Positions 1 to 6,074 of a stretch of DNA of 9,295 bases are shown piece by piece (position 1 is the first letter of the stretch; the number at the start of each line of letters is the position of its first letter). The stretch lies in the NCBI GenBank assembly GCA_027031505.1, contig JALVQH010000320.1:1-9295 (forward strand), written 5' to 3'. Made by a program: the position numbers and the translations under genes. The notes under the pieces are model-generated. The model saw nothing but the letters and a program-made list of their open reading frames with translations, had not been told where the DNA came from and ran no database searches. The stretch is from Campylobacteraceae bacterium. GTDB taxonomy: Bacteria > Campylobacterota > Campylobacteria > Campylobacterales > Sulfurovaceae.

Positions 1-270
1 GGGTTCGCCGTTGGCGGTGAGGGTGAGGACATCGATGTCGGGGTGGGCGGCGAGTGCCTTGCGGATTTCGGACAGAATGGCTGTGGTCGGCAGAACGGTG
101 CTCTGGTGATCAACAGTTTTGGCGGGAGCAAGTTCGCAGTAAATGCAGTCGTAGTTGCATTGCTTGACAGCAGGACTGAGATCGATGCCGAGTGATGTGC
201 CGAAACGACGGGAGCGGATGGGACCGAAGATGATGTTCATGCGATCGCTTTTTTTGGAATGGTGACCCAT
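1..270 (-). CDS. Radical SAM protein, N-terminal fragment (COG0731-like)
   Basis: First 90 codons of a radical SAM enzyme; the rest lies beyond base 1. The cluster-binding motif CNYDCIYCE (C-x3-C-x2-C; Cys38, Cys42, Cys45) would hold the [4Fe-4S] cluster that cleaves S-adenosylmethionine. It is preceded by a conserved FGPIRSRRFGTSLGIDLSP stretch typical of the COG0731 group, relatives of wybutosine-type enzymes, and the fragment ends in ANGEP, which fits the GEP motif of the second strand. The substrate is unknown. I chose the ATG at 270 because a purine-rich AAGAAGAGA lies 4-7 bases upstream; the in-frame ATG at 240 (Met11) has only an A-run before it, but the conserved part begins just after it, so it remains possible. 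The gene diverges from the plus-strand operon. From memory, relatives in Campylobacter sit directly beside hemE; here a four-gene operon separates them. Confidence 0.88.
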   Translation of the reverse strand, partial: MGHHSKKSDRMNIIFGPIRSRRFGTSLGIDLSPAVKQCNYDCIYCELAPAKTVDHQSTVLPTTAILSEIRKALAAHPDIDVLTLTANGEP

Positions 271-419
271 TATATCTCTTCTTTCATTAATATCGAGGTT
301 TTTGCCGGAGTTTAGTCTGTCCCAAATTCGCCAGGAGAAAAAGCATTGACCACAACCATCGTATTCATGGGCTTCGCGTACCATCATCACCGAACATTCG
401 GTTGCGATTTACCTTGTAC

Positions 420-445
420 GCAATCCCTGTAAGTACAGGCATTGC
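420..445. repeat. Inverted repeat / hairpin with interrupted 10-bp stem
   Basis: GCAAT (420-424) pairs with ATTGC (441-445), and CCTGT (426-430) pairs with ACAGG (435-439). A C/C mismatch (425/440) separates the two stem parts, and the loop is AAGT (431-434). No T-run follows on either strand, so it is not a standard intrinsic terminator. It lies about 65 bases upstream of the operon's likely -10 box, which would suit a regulator binding site or a structured element of an overlapping transcript. The function is unknown. Confidence 0.55.
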
Positions 446-490
446 AACTGCTGCAGATTTTCGATTTCCGGATTTGCGTTTGTGGTTCAG

Positions 491-500
491 AAAGGCCTTT
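491..500. promoter_or_regulatory. Perfect 10-base palindrome AAAGGCCTTT, possible operator
   Basis: AAAGGCCTTT is a perfect palindrome ending 12 bases before the TATAAT box at 513-518, so it covers the -35 to spacer region of the operon promoter. That is a usual place for a repressor site, but a 10-base palindrome can arise by chance and no second copy was seen nearby. Confidence 0.25.
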
Positions 501-509
501 ACCAATTGA

Positions 510-518
510 TGCTATAAT
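510..518 (+). promoter_or_regulatory. Extended -10 promoter of the four-gene operon
   Basis: TGC followed by TATAAT (513-518) is a consensus extended -10 element. No good TTGACA-like -35 is present at the normal distance. This fits Campylobacterota sigma-70 promoters, which have a strong TGnTATAAT and a poorly conserved -35. Transcription would begin around 525, giving a leader of roughly 38 bases before the ATG at 563. No other promoter is evident upstream of the operon. Confidence 0.6.
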
Positions 519-562
519 CATTGCACCAGGAGTTATCTGTATCATGTACGAAATGAGGAACC

Positions 563-1132
563 ATGCCACAGGAAAAAAATACAGCCGCCAATGTTGAGCA
601 GATACGGGACTTGATTTTCGGATCAAAGATTCAGGAGTTTGAAGCGAGGTTTGAACGGATAGAAAAAGCCGTAGCGGAGAACGAAAAGCGGATGGCACAG
701 AAGACAGAAGAGACCTTCAGGCAGTTCAGCGAAAAGGCAGAACGCTCCCTGAGAGCACTCGAGGAGAAATTTGACCACTTTGATGCTGCCACTGTCGCCG
801 AACGGACAAAGTTCAAAGAGTTGATTGACGCAGCCGAAGTGTCTTTGCGGGAGCAATTGAGCAGCCACAAGGAGGCGCATGAGATTCAGCTCAAACTGCT
901 TCGGGAAGATATGGCTGACGATGCGAAAAAAACAGGCGAGGATCTGGCAGAAATGCGGCAGGAGATACTGAACCGTCTGGAAAAACATATCGAGGATCTC
1001 TCCCGCAGAAATGTTTCACGCGATACCATGGCGCAGATGCTGCTTGATGCGGCGATGCAGCTGCAGGGAACCACCGTGAACGCTCTGGCTGATTTGCACA
1101 ACGACGGCAAGGAGAAGGACTCTGAAAAATAA
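563..1132 (+). CDS. Coiled-coil protein, first gene of GTPase/diguanylate cyclase operon
   Basis: Hypothetical 189-residue soluble protein with no signal peptide or membrane segment. Residues 11-27 contain a short motif (IRDLIFGSKIQEFE) that is also found at the N-terminus of the next gene's product. Residues 28-150 are strongly charged and helical with heptad-like spacing, so a long coiled coil is likely. The C-terminal part (150-178) is a more hydrophobic helix with the segment MAQMLLDAAMQL. GAGGAA lies just before the ATG, giving a good ribosome site at short spacing. It is the first gene after the 513-518 promoter. The 3' end contains GGAGAAGGA (1111-1119), apparently the ribosome site of the next gene. 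A structural or adaptor role with the membrane protein and GTPase is inference. An antisense frame at 387-698 is a shadow. Confidence 0.85.
   Translation: MPQEKNTAANVEQIRDLIFGSKIQEFEARFERIEKAVAENEKRMAQKTEETFRQFSEKAERSLRALEEKFDHFDAATVAERTKFKELIDAAEVSLREQLSSHKEAHEIQLKLLREDMADDAKKTGEDLAEMRQEILNRLEKHIEDLSRRNVSRDTMAQMLLDAAMQLQGTTVNALADLHNDGKEKDSEK
1111..1119 (+). promoter_or_regulatory. Strong Shine-Dalgarno that calls the next gene's start into question
   Basis: GGAGAAGGA sits inside the 3' end of the coiled-coil gene. The only start-like codon in the next gene's frame at suitable spacing is CTG at 1122-1124 (7 bases from GGAG). The first standard start codons, TTG 1164 and ATG 1167, are about 45 bases away and have no Shine-Dalgarno of their own. 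Starting at 1122 would overlap the upstream stop by 11 bases and add 14 residues that complete a conserved motif. Confidence 0.5.
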
Positions 1133-1163
1133 ATCCGACGCCTACGAAGCACTCCGGCATCTC

Positions 1164-2765
1164 TTGATGGGAGATGAGCTTGTACAGCTCGACCGCCTTG
1201 AGAAACAGGTAGCTGCGCTTCGGCTCGAAGGGGAAGATACAGCTCTTCTTGCCCAAAAGGTTTTGTCAGTTTTTGATGATCTGTTCCTTCAAAAACTTCA
1301 AGAAAAAGATTCCCGCACCCTCGCAATCCTCTCCCGCTACATTGCCGAAGTGATTGAGCGCAGTGCCCAGACCCATCTCCCGGAACTCAGCCATGCTTTG
1401 CAGCAGGTTATTTCGCCGGCCATTGCACGGGGGATTCGTGAAAACAAAGAGAAGATGGTCGATGCCCTCTATCCTGTGATCGGCAGTCTGGTTTCAAAGT
1501 ATGTCTCCCAGTCCTTCAAGGAGCTTCTCGATCGGATCAACAGCCGGATCGAAAGAGGCTTGACTCCCGGTCACTATAAACGCAAACTCAAATCGAAAGT
1601 CACCGGAGTCAGTGAAACTGAGTTGATCATGGAAGAGAGCGTAAAAGCCGCCGTTTCGTCGCTGCTGGTGATTCACAAAGAGAGCGGCCTTTTGATCGCA
1701 GAGGCTCACAAAGCCGATCGGGCTATCGGTGATGTGCACATGGTGGCATCGATGGCGAGTGCGATCAAAGATTTTGTCAACGACTGGATCCGTAAGCACA
1801 GCAAAACAGTCTCTGAAGTGGAGATCCTCAGTTACGGGAATGCCACGCTCTATATTGAAAGCGCCGGTTCGGTTTACCTCGTTGCTTTCCTCGACGCTGA
1901 ACCGGATGCGCAGCAGCGGATGCGTATCAACCGTTTTTTTGCCAGATTGATCGAAAAGTATCAGCACTTTTTCCAGCAATTTGACGGGGACGACAGTGTG
2001 CCGAAAATCGCTGAAGTTTCAAACACTCTGACCCATTTCCTCGAGAAAGAAGCCAAAAGGTTTCAGGGTGAAGCAGAGAGCCCCCTGCAGCAGCGGGGGA
2101 TAAAAATCCTCAGTGTTGTTCTGGTGATTCTGATGTTCGGATATGGATACCGATTTGCGCGCCATCAGTACCGTGCGTACTATCTCGAGCACCTTGTCGC
2201 CCAAAAGACCGGACAGCATATTGTGCTTGATGATGATGGGGATCGTGTCTATCTGCGGGGCAATGTCGATTCGCTCAGAGCCCATCGTGCCGTCATGAAG
2301 CTGATAAAAAGAGAGCTGGACGTACCGGTGACAGATGCTCTTCATTTGCCGCTTGGGGTGACGGATCAGCTTTTCAGCGATTTGCAGCAGAAGCTGAAAG
2401 ATCACATTCCGGGCGATATCCGCGCCCTTCGGGAACAGCTCCAGGCGCTCAGAGTGGAGGCGGATACGCAGCTTGCGTCCATCTCTGCTGCCATGGTGAG
2501 ACAGGAGGGAAACCGGCGTCCCGAAAATCAGCAGGGGATCGATCCCCACGACAGCAATCTTTCGCAACTCATGCTGCATATGGCACGTGCCCTCAAAGCG
2601 CTGAAAAATCTTGAGATCCGGGTGCAGTCTCTCGAAGCGCTTTCGGATTCGAACCGTGCAGGCACGCTTTTGTCGCCGACAACAAAGGGGTCACAAGGAA
2701 AATCCGAGTACAATTTGGAATCGATACGCAGAAAAAACCAAACCATTCATAAAGAAGCACAATGA
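1164..2765 (+). CDS. Membrane protein with Roadblock/longin-like domain and BON-like periplasmic segment
   Basis: Coordinates use the first standard start, TTG 1164 (533 residues). The real start is probably CTG 1122 (547 residues), because that restores the motif EALRHLLMG and has a ribosome site. Domains in 533-numbering: helical region with DALYPVIG near 100-107; a Roadblock/longin-like domain at about 158-272, with the pattern SSLLVIHKESGLLIAEA followed by a helix and EVEILSYGNATLYIESAGSVYLVAFLD; one membrane helix at about 313-329; a BON-like segment at about 340-395 (GDRVYLRGNVDSLRAHRAV); and a charged, partly coiled-coil tail to 533. The predicted topology is cytoplasmic N-terminus and periplasmic C-terminus. 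From memory this architecture resembles bacterial proteins annotated as OmpA family, with LLLGPE and DALFPVIGPAI motifs and an adjacent small GTPase. The C-terminal OmpA domain is not seen here. The stop overlaps the GTPase start by ATGA. Role inferred: envelope anchor and GTPase platform. Confidence 0.85.
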   Translation: MMGDELVQLDRLEKQVAALRLEGEDTALLAQKVLSVFDDLFLQKLQEKDSRTLAILSRYIAEVIERSAQTHLPELSHALQQVISPAIARGIRENKEKMVDALYPVIGSLVSKYVSQSFKELLDRINSRIERGLTPGHYKRKLKSKVTGVSETELIMEESVKAAVSSLLVIHKESGLLIAEAHKADRAIGDVHMVASMASAIKDFVNDWIRKHSKTVSEVEILSYGNATLYIESAGSVYLVAFLDAEPDAQQRMRINRFFARLIEKYQHFFQQFDGDDSVPKIAEVSNTLTHFLEKEAKRFQGEAESPLQQRGIKILSVVLVILMFGYGYRFARHQYRAYYLEHLVAQKTGQHIVLDDDGDRVYLRGNVDSLRAHRAVMKLIKRELDVPVTDALHLPLGVTDQLFSDLQQKLKDHIPGDIRALREQLQALRVEADTQLASISAAMVRQEGNRRPENQQGIDPHDSNLSQLMLHMARALKALKNLEIRVQSLEALSDSNRAGTLLSPTTKGSQGKSEYNLESIRRKNQTIHKEAQ

Positions 2766-3244
2766 TACGAAAAAAAGTAGTCATGATTGGTGATTTTGGT
2801 GTGGGGAAAACCAGCTTGATCCGTCGGTATGTCGATAATGCCTTCGATGACAGTTATCTGGCCACTATCGGTGTCAAAATCTCCAGAAAGGCTTTGCACC
2901 TTGAGGATATGGAATGCGAACTGCTTATCTGGGATACCGAGGGATCAAGCCCGATCAAAGGCCTTCCGTACAGCTATTTCAAGGGGGCAAGCGGTGCTAT
3001 TTTTGTCTGCGATGTTACCCGGGATGAGACTGTGAATCATCTGAACGAGCACATCAACACCTTCTTAATGCTGAACAATGCCGCGAAACATGTTCTGGCA
3101 TACAACAAAGCCGACCTTCTGCCGTTTCATCAGCAGGAGACACTCCGGCAATCGCTTCCGGGAAATGCTTTCTTGACGTCGGCCAAGGAGGATGTGGATG
3201 TTGATCTCCTCTTTTCCATCCTTGCAAAGGAGATGCTGCTATGA
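2762..3244 (+). CDS. Ras/Rab-like small GTPase
   Basis: 160-residue single-domain GTP-binding protein whose numbering runs almost in step with Ras. G1/P-loop GDFGVGKTS (10-18, Lys16), Phe28, Tyr32 and switch I Thr35 (ATIG), G3 WDTEG (57-61), G4 NKAD (115-118) and G5 TSAK (139-142) are all present. The switch II residue matching catalytic Gln61 of Ras is Ser62 (DTEGSS), so slow intrinsic hydrolysis or catalysis supplied by a partner is possible. There is no C-terminal prenylation motif and no membrane segment, so membrane location would need a partner. Both ends share ATGA overlaps, with the membrane protein upstream and the diguanylate cyclase downstream, implying coupled translation. The Roadblock-like domain next door suggests an MglA/MglB-like pairing; the sequence is closer to eukaryote-like Rab proteins than to typical MglA. 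The GTPase call is firm; the partner is inferred. Confidence 0.93.
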   Translation: MIRKKVVMIGDFGVGKTSLIRRYVDNAFDDSYLATIGVKISRKALHLEDMECELLIWDTEGSSPIKGLPYSYFKGASGAIFVCDVTRDETVNHLNEHINTFLMLNNAAKHVLAYNKADLLPFHQQETLRQSLPGNAFLTSAKEDVDVDLLFSILAKEMLL

Positions 3245-4437
3245 ATCAGGATCGCAGAATACTCAATGCCATCCTCTCCAAAGATATCTTTGATTATGTG
3301 CTGGTTGACAAGGCATTCAGGATCACGGCCGCTTCCCAGGGGGTGGAACGCTATTTAAGCTCTCAACCGAAAGTGGGAGATGATGCCTTTGTGTATTTGC
3401 CCGAACTGGTAGGAAATGAGGAGGAGGTTCTGCAGGTTTTCAGCAGAAAATATTCCCTTTTTACCCTTGAATCTGTCGAGAAAAACAATTATTATGTCAA
3501 CCTCTCCGTCGAATATTTCGATGAGAAACAGGCGATGATTCTGTTTCACAATATCACGGTCATGACCCTTGCCCGGCAGGGGATTATGCAGAAAAGCAAT
3601 GAAGCAACACTTCTGCATACCATGCTTCAGAAAATCATAGACAGCCTGAGCTCCCTGCTGTTTGTGGTCGACCGGAAAGGGGAGATTGCTTTTGCCAATC
3701 AGCGATACCGTGAGTATTTTGGCGGAGACAAAAATGTGCATCTCTATCGATATATCGGCCGGGGACTGGACGACTACGATGCTCTGTGCACGTATCTGGG
3801 AGACAAAGAAGTTCCGGTGGAAATGGGTGACGACACCTTCATGGTGCAGGCGATCCAGATCGAATCGATGTACCAGCTGTTTACGTTGTCAAGGGTTACG
3901 ACCATCGTCCGGGAAAATTTCCATTTGAGCCAGGAGCTTCAATACGACAGCCTGACGGGCGTATACCGTAAAAAGTTTTTTGATGAAAGACTCGAACAAT
4001 TGCTGAAAAACGGAGAACCTTTTGTGCTGGTTGTGGTCGATATCGACAACTTTAAATCGATCAACGACACCTACGGCCATACGCTTGGAGATGAGATTCT
4101 CAGAGAGTTTACCTATGTGATCAAAGGCTGCCTGAGAAAAAATGATTTGATTGCGCGGTGGGGGGGAGAAGAGTTTGTTTTTGCGCTCAGAACCAATGAG
4201 ATTGATGATGCTATGACGCGCATGGAGGCTTTGCGAAAAAAAATTGCACGTCACACATTTCCCAAAGTAAACCATCTGACTGCAAGCATCGGGATCTCCT
4301 GGAACACCCATTGCCCGTGCGAAACGGCAGAATCGATACTTCGGCGAGCCGATACTGCCATGTATGTTGCAAAAAACGAAGGAAAAAACCGGGTTCAACT
4401 TGCTCCGAAAGAGACCTGCAGAGAGATGTGTTCCTGA
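3241..4437 (+). CDS. PAS-PAS-GGDEF diguanylate cyclase
   Basis: 398-residue cytosolic protein expected to make cyclic di-GMP from two GTP. Residues 15-110 form a PAS-like domain (YLPELVG near 52-58), a linker helix follows, and residues 125-222 form a second PAS domain (LLFVVDRKGEIAFANQRYREYF). The GGDEF domain runs from about 232 to 388: DSLTG at 236-240, metal/substrate region DIDNFKSINDTYGH at 267-280, and active-site GGEEF at 308-312. An intact inhibitory I-site RKND (Arg299, Asp302) lies exactly five residues before the active site, so product feedback is expected. No membrane helix or EAL domain is seen. The ATG overlaps the GTPase stop (ATGA) and has a strong AAAGGAG at 3226-3232, eight bases upstream. 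The PAS domains may sense a small ligand or bind the GTPase system; which is unknown. It is the last gene of the operon. Confidence 0.93.
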   Translation: MNQDRRILNAILSKDIFDYVLVDKAFRITAASQGVERYLSSQPKVGDDAFVYLPELVGNEEEVLQVFSRKYSLFTLESVEKNNYYVNLSVEYFDEKQAMILFHNITVMTLARQGIMQKSNEATLLHTMLQKIIDSLSSLLFVVDRKGEIAFANQRYREYFGGDKNVHLYRYIGRGLDDYDALCTYLGDKEVPVEMGDDTFMVQAIQIESMYQLFTLSRVTTIVRENFHLSQELQYDSLTGVYRKKFFDERLEQLLKNGEPFVLVVVDIDNFKSINDTYGHTLGDEILREFTYVIKGCLRKNDLIARWGGEEFVFALRTNEIDDAMTRMEALRKKIARHTFPKVNHLTASIGISWNTHCPCETAESILRRADTAMYVAKNEGKNRVQLAPKETCREMCS

Positions 4438-4445
4438 ATGGGCTC

Positions 4446-4469
4446 CCGGGTGCACATATGCGTGCCCGG
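4446..4469. terminator. Weak hairpin between convergent genes
   Basis: CCGGG (4446-4450) pairs with CCCGG (4465-4469). After a TG bulge, CAC (4453-4455) pairs with GTG (4462-4464) around an ATATGC loop. It sits in the 49-base gap where the plus-strand operon meets hemE, the right place for a bidirectional terminator. No U-tract follows on either strand, so an intrinsic terminator is not well supported. Confidence 0.3.
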
Positions 4470-4486
4470 AACAAATGGAGCGGGGC

Positions 4487-5521
4487 TTACTGCCGGGTGA
4501 TTTCCTGACACAGCTTCACAAAATACTGCGCATTCTCCACCGGGACATCGGGGAGGATTCCGTGGCCGAGGTTGAAGATATGGCGGCCGCCTTTCATCAC
4601 GTCGGCGATCTTTTTAACCGCTTCTCTGGTGGCTTCCTGAGAATAGAGGCGGGTGGGTTCCATGTTGCCCTGGAGAACGTAGCGATCACCGAGTTTGGCC
4701 CGGGCGATCTCCATGGGGGTGCCCCAGTCGACGCCGAAGACATCAAAGTCCCCGTCAATCTCGTCAAGGTAGGCACCGATCCCTTTGGGGAACATAATAA
4801 TCGGTATGTGGGGGTAGCGTTCCTTGATCGAGGCAGCGATCTCTTTCATATAACTCCAGCTGAATTCGAAGTAGACCTCTTTCTCAAGCGCGGCGGCCCA
4901 GCTGTCGAAAATCTGCACGACATCGGCTCCCGCTTCGATCTGTTTGGCGAGATAATACTTGACCACGTCGGTGACTTTGGTCAGCAGGGCATGCATGAGA
5001 TCCGGATCGGTGTAGATGAGTTTTTTAACGAGGTTGTAGGTTTTGGTACCCTGTCCTTCGATCATGTAGGTTGCCAGGGTCCAGGGGGCGCCGGTAAAGC
5101 CTATGAGGGCTTTGTCGCCGTCGAGGCGTTCGCGGACGAGGCGGAGCGTTTCGTAGACGTAGGTGAGTTTCTCGGCGGCCGCTTCACCGCCGAGAAGCGC
5201 ATCGACATCGGCCATCGTCTTGATCGGTTTGGCAAACACAGGGCCTTCCCCTTTGACAAAATCGAGTGCCATGCCCATTTCGTTGGGGATGACGAGGATA
5301 TCGCTGAAGAGAATCGCCGCATCGACACCGACGATATCGACCGGCTGGAGAGTCACTTCGGCGGCCATCCGGGGTGTGTGGCACAGATTGAGAAAATTAC
5401 CCGCCTGCTTGCGTACCGCCATGTAGTCGGGGAGGTAGCGACCGGCCTGGCGCATCATCCAGACGGGAGTATATGGGGTGGGCGTGCCGAAGCAGGCGTC
5501 GACGAAGATTTTGGAAGACAT
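4487..5521 (-). CDS. hemE: Uroporphyrinogen decarboxylase
   Basis: HemE (EC 4.1.1.37) removes four carboxyl groups from uroporphyrinogen III to give coproporphyrinogen III, a cytosolic, cofactor-free step of heme synthesis. The 344-residue length is normal. Signature segments are [14 protein letters not shown] (19-31, with substrate arginines 24 and 28), [11 protein letters not shown] (65-75, with catalytic Asp74), [13 protein letters not shown] (144-156, with Tyr152) and [15 protein letters not shown] (316-330, with His320). The ATG shares one base with the stop of the YqhA-like gene (TGATG) and has AAAGGTGG nine bases upstream, so it is translationally coupled at the end of the gyrA-asd-yqhA-like-hemE string. 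A long plus-strand frame across this gene (4364-5551) is a codon-bias shadow. Confidence 0.98.
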   Translation of the reverse strand: MSSKIFVDACFGTPTPYTPVWMMRQAGRYLPDYMAVRKQAGNFLNLCHTPRMAAEVTLQPVDIVGVDAAILFSDILVIPNEMGMALDFVKGEGPVFAKPIKTMADVDALLGGEAAAEKLTYVYETLRLVRERLDGDKALIGFTGAPWTLATYMIEGQGTKTYNLVKKLIYTDPDLMHALLTKVTDVVKYYLAKQIEAGADVVQIFDSWAAALEKEVYFEFSWSYMKEIAASIKERYPHIPIIMFPKGIGAYLDEIDGDFDVFGVDWGTPMEIARAKLGDRYVLQGNMEPTRLYSQEATREAVKKIADVMKGGRHIFNLGHGILPDVPVENAQYFVKLCQEITRQ

Positions 5522-6072
5522 CAGTGGTTACCACCTTTGTGCATGAAATAGAGCCCGAGGGCGAGGGCGAGAATGGATCCGGAGAATTCGAGCATCTCGA
5601 GGGCACCGTTGTAGTCGGTATGCAAAACCCGCTTGAAAAAGCTGACGATGAGTACCATGAGGATCACCTTGGCGAGCTTGTCCTTGAGCTCATCGAGGGA
5701 GTGGATCTCGAGGATACGTGAGGCAGCACTTCTCTGGGCGATGTCGATTTCGGAGATGAAGAGTTCATAGAGTCCAAATCCGAAAATGAACATCACGATC
5801 GCCATCAGATAGAGATCGATAGCACCGATGAGCTCCCCGACGAGGGTAGCGTGAAAATCAGCGACATGGTGTCCACCAAAGTAGTTGGCAAACACCACAC
5901 CGGCAACGTGCATGACATCGACACTGGCGACAATAAACAGCGCCATTCCCCCAATCATACTGAAAATCACAGCCAGCAAAACGAAAAACCGGGTGTTCCA
6001 GAGGATAGACTCAAAAGCCTTCTCATACCACGGCTGATGGGTGCCGTGTACAGTACTGTCGCGTTTGTGCAT
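5521..6072 (-). CDS. YqhA/UPF0114 family membrane protein
   Basis: 183-residue inner-membrane protein of unknown function belonging to the YqhA (UPF0114) family. Hydrophobic helices are seen at about 27-51, 79-103, 132-147 and 160-177. Family-like stretches include [16 protein letters not shown] (20-35), EIDLY-like [27 protein letters not shown] (in 84-110) and [22 protein letters not shown] (in 125-146). A His-rich loop follows helix 1 (HH at 68-69, plus His55 and His74). I chose ATG 6072 over an in-frame start at 6099 because GGAGAGGG lies at the correct distance before 6072 and this start is 2 bases past the asd stop; the longer version would overlap asd. It lies between asd and hemE with a one-base overlap into hemE, but nothing ties it to either pathway. 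Confidence 0.88.
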   Translation of the reverse strand: MHKRDSTVHGTHQPWYEKAFESILWNTRFFVLLAVIFSMIGGMALFIVASVDVMHVAGVVFANYFGGHHVADFHATLVGELIGAIDLYLMAIVMFIFGFGLYELFISEIDIAQRSAASRILEIHSLDELKDKLAKVILMVLIVSFFKRVLHTDYNGALEMLEFSGSILALALGLYFMHKGGNH

Positions 6073-6074
6073 GA

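Larger units (their letters stand above)
271..562. other. Divergent intergenic region
   Basis: Non-coding spacer between the divergent radical SAM gene and the plus-strand operon. It holds a probable extended -10 promoter (510-518), a 10-base palindrome (491-500) and a 26-base inverted repeat (420-445). A 28-codon TTG-initiated frame at 346-432 (plus strand) has AGGAG eight bases upstream at 333-337 and ends inside the inverted repeat. It contains His-His-His and two Cys but resembles nothing I know and is probably chance. No convincing -10/-35 pair was found for the minus-strand radical SAM gene, although AT-rich TATTAA lies near 286-293. No tRNA or known riboswitch was recognised. Confidence 0.6.

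Noticed and set aside
387..698. 103-codon minus-strand frame with several Cys (CSSCNACTYRDC)
   Set aside because: It overlaps the start of the coiled-coil gene and its promoter, and its Cys-rich part comes from the inverted-repeat region; no family resemblance.
1121..1135. Programmed frameshift joining the coiled-coil and membrane proteins
   Set aside because: The second frame is +1 relative to the first, and the five-A run is not a classical slippery site; an independent start with the 1111-1119 ribosome site explains the layout better.
4364..5551. 395-codon plus-strand frame opposite hemE
   Set aside because: HemE on the minus strand has complete family motifs; the antisense frame shows no recognisable domain and is explained by codon bias.
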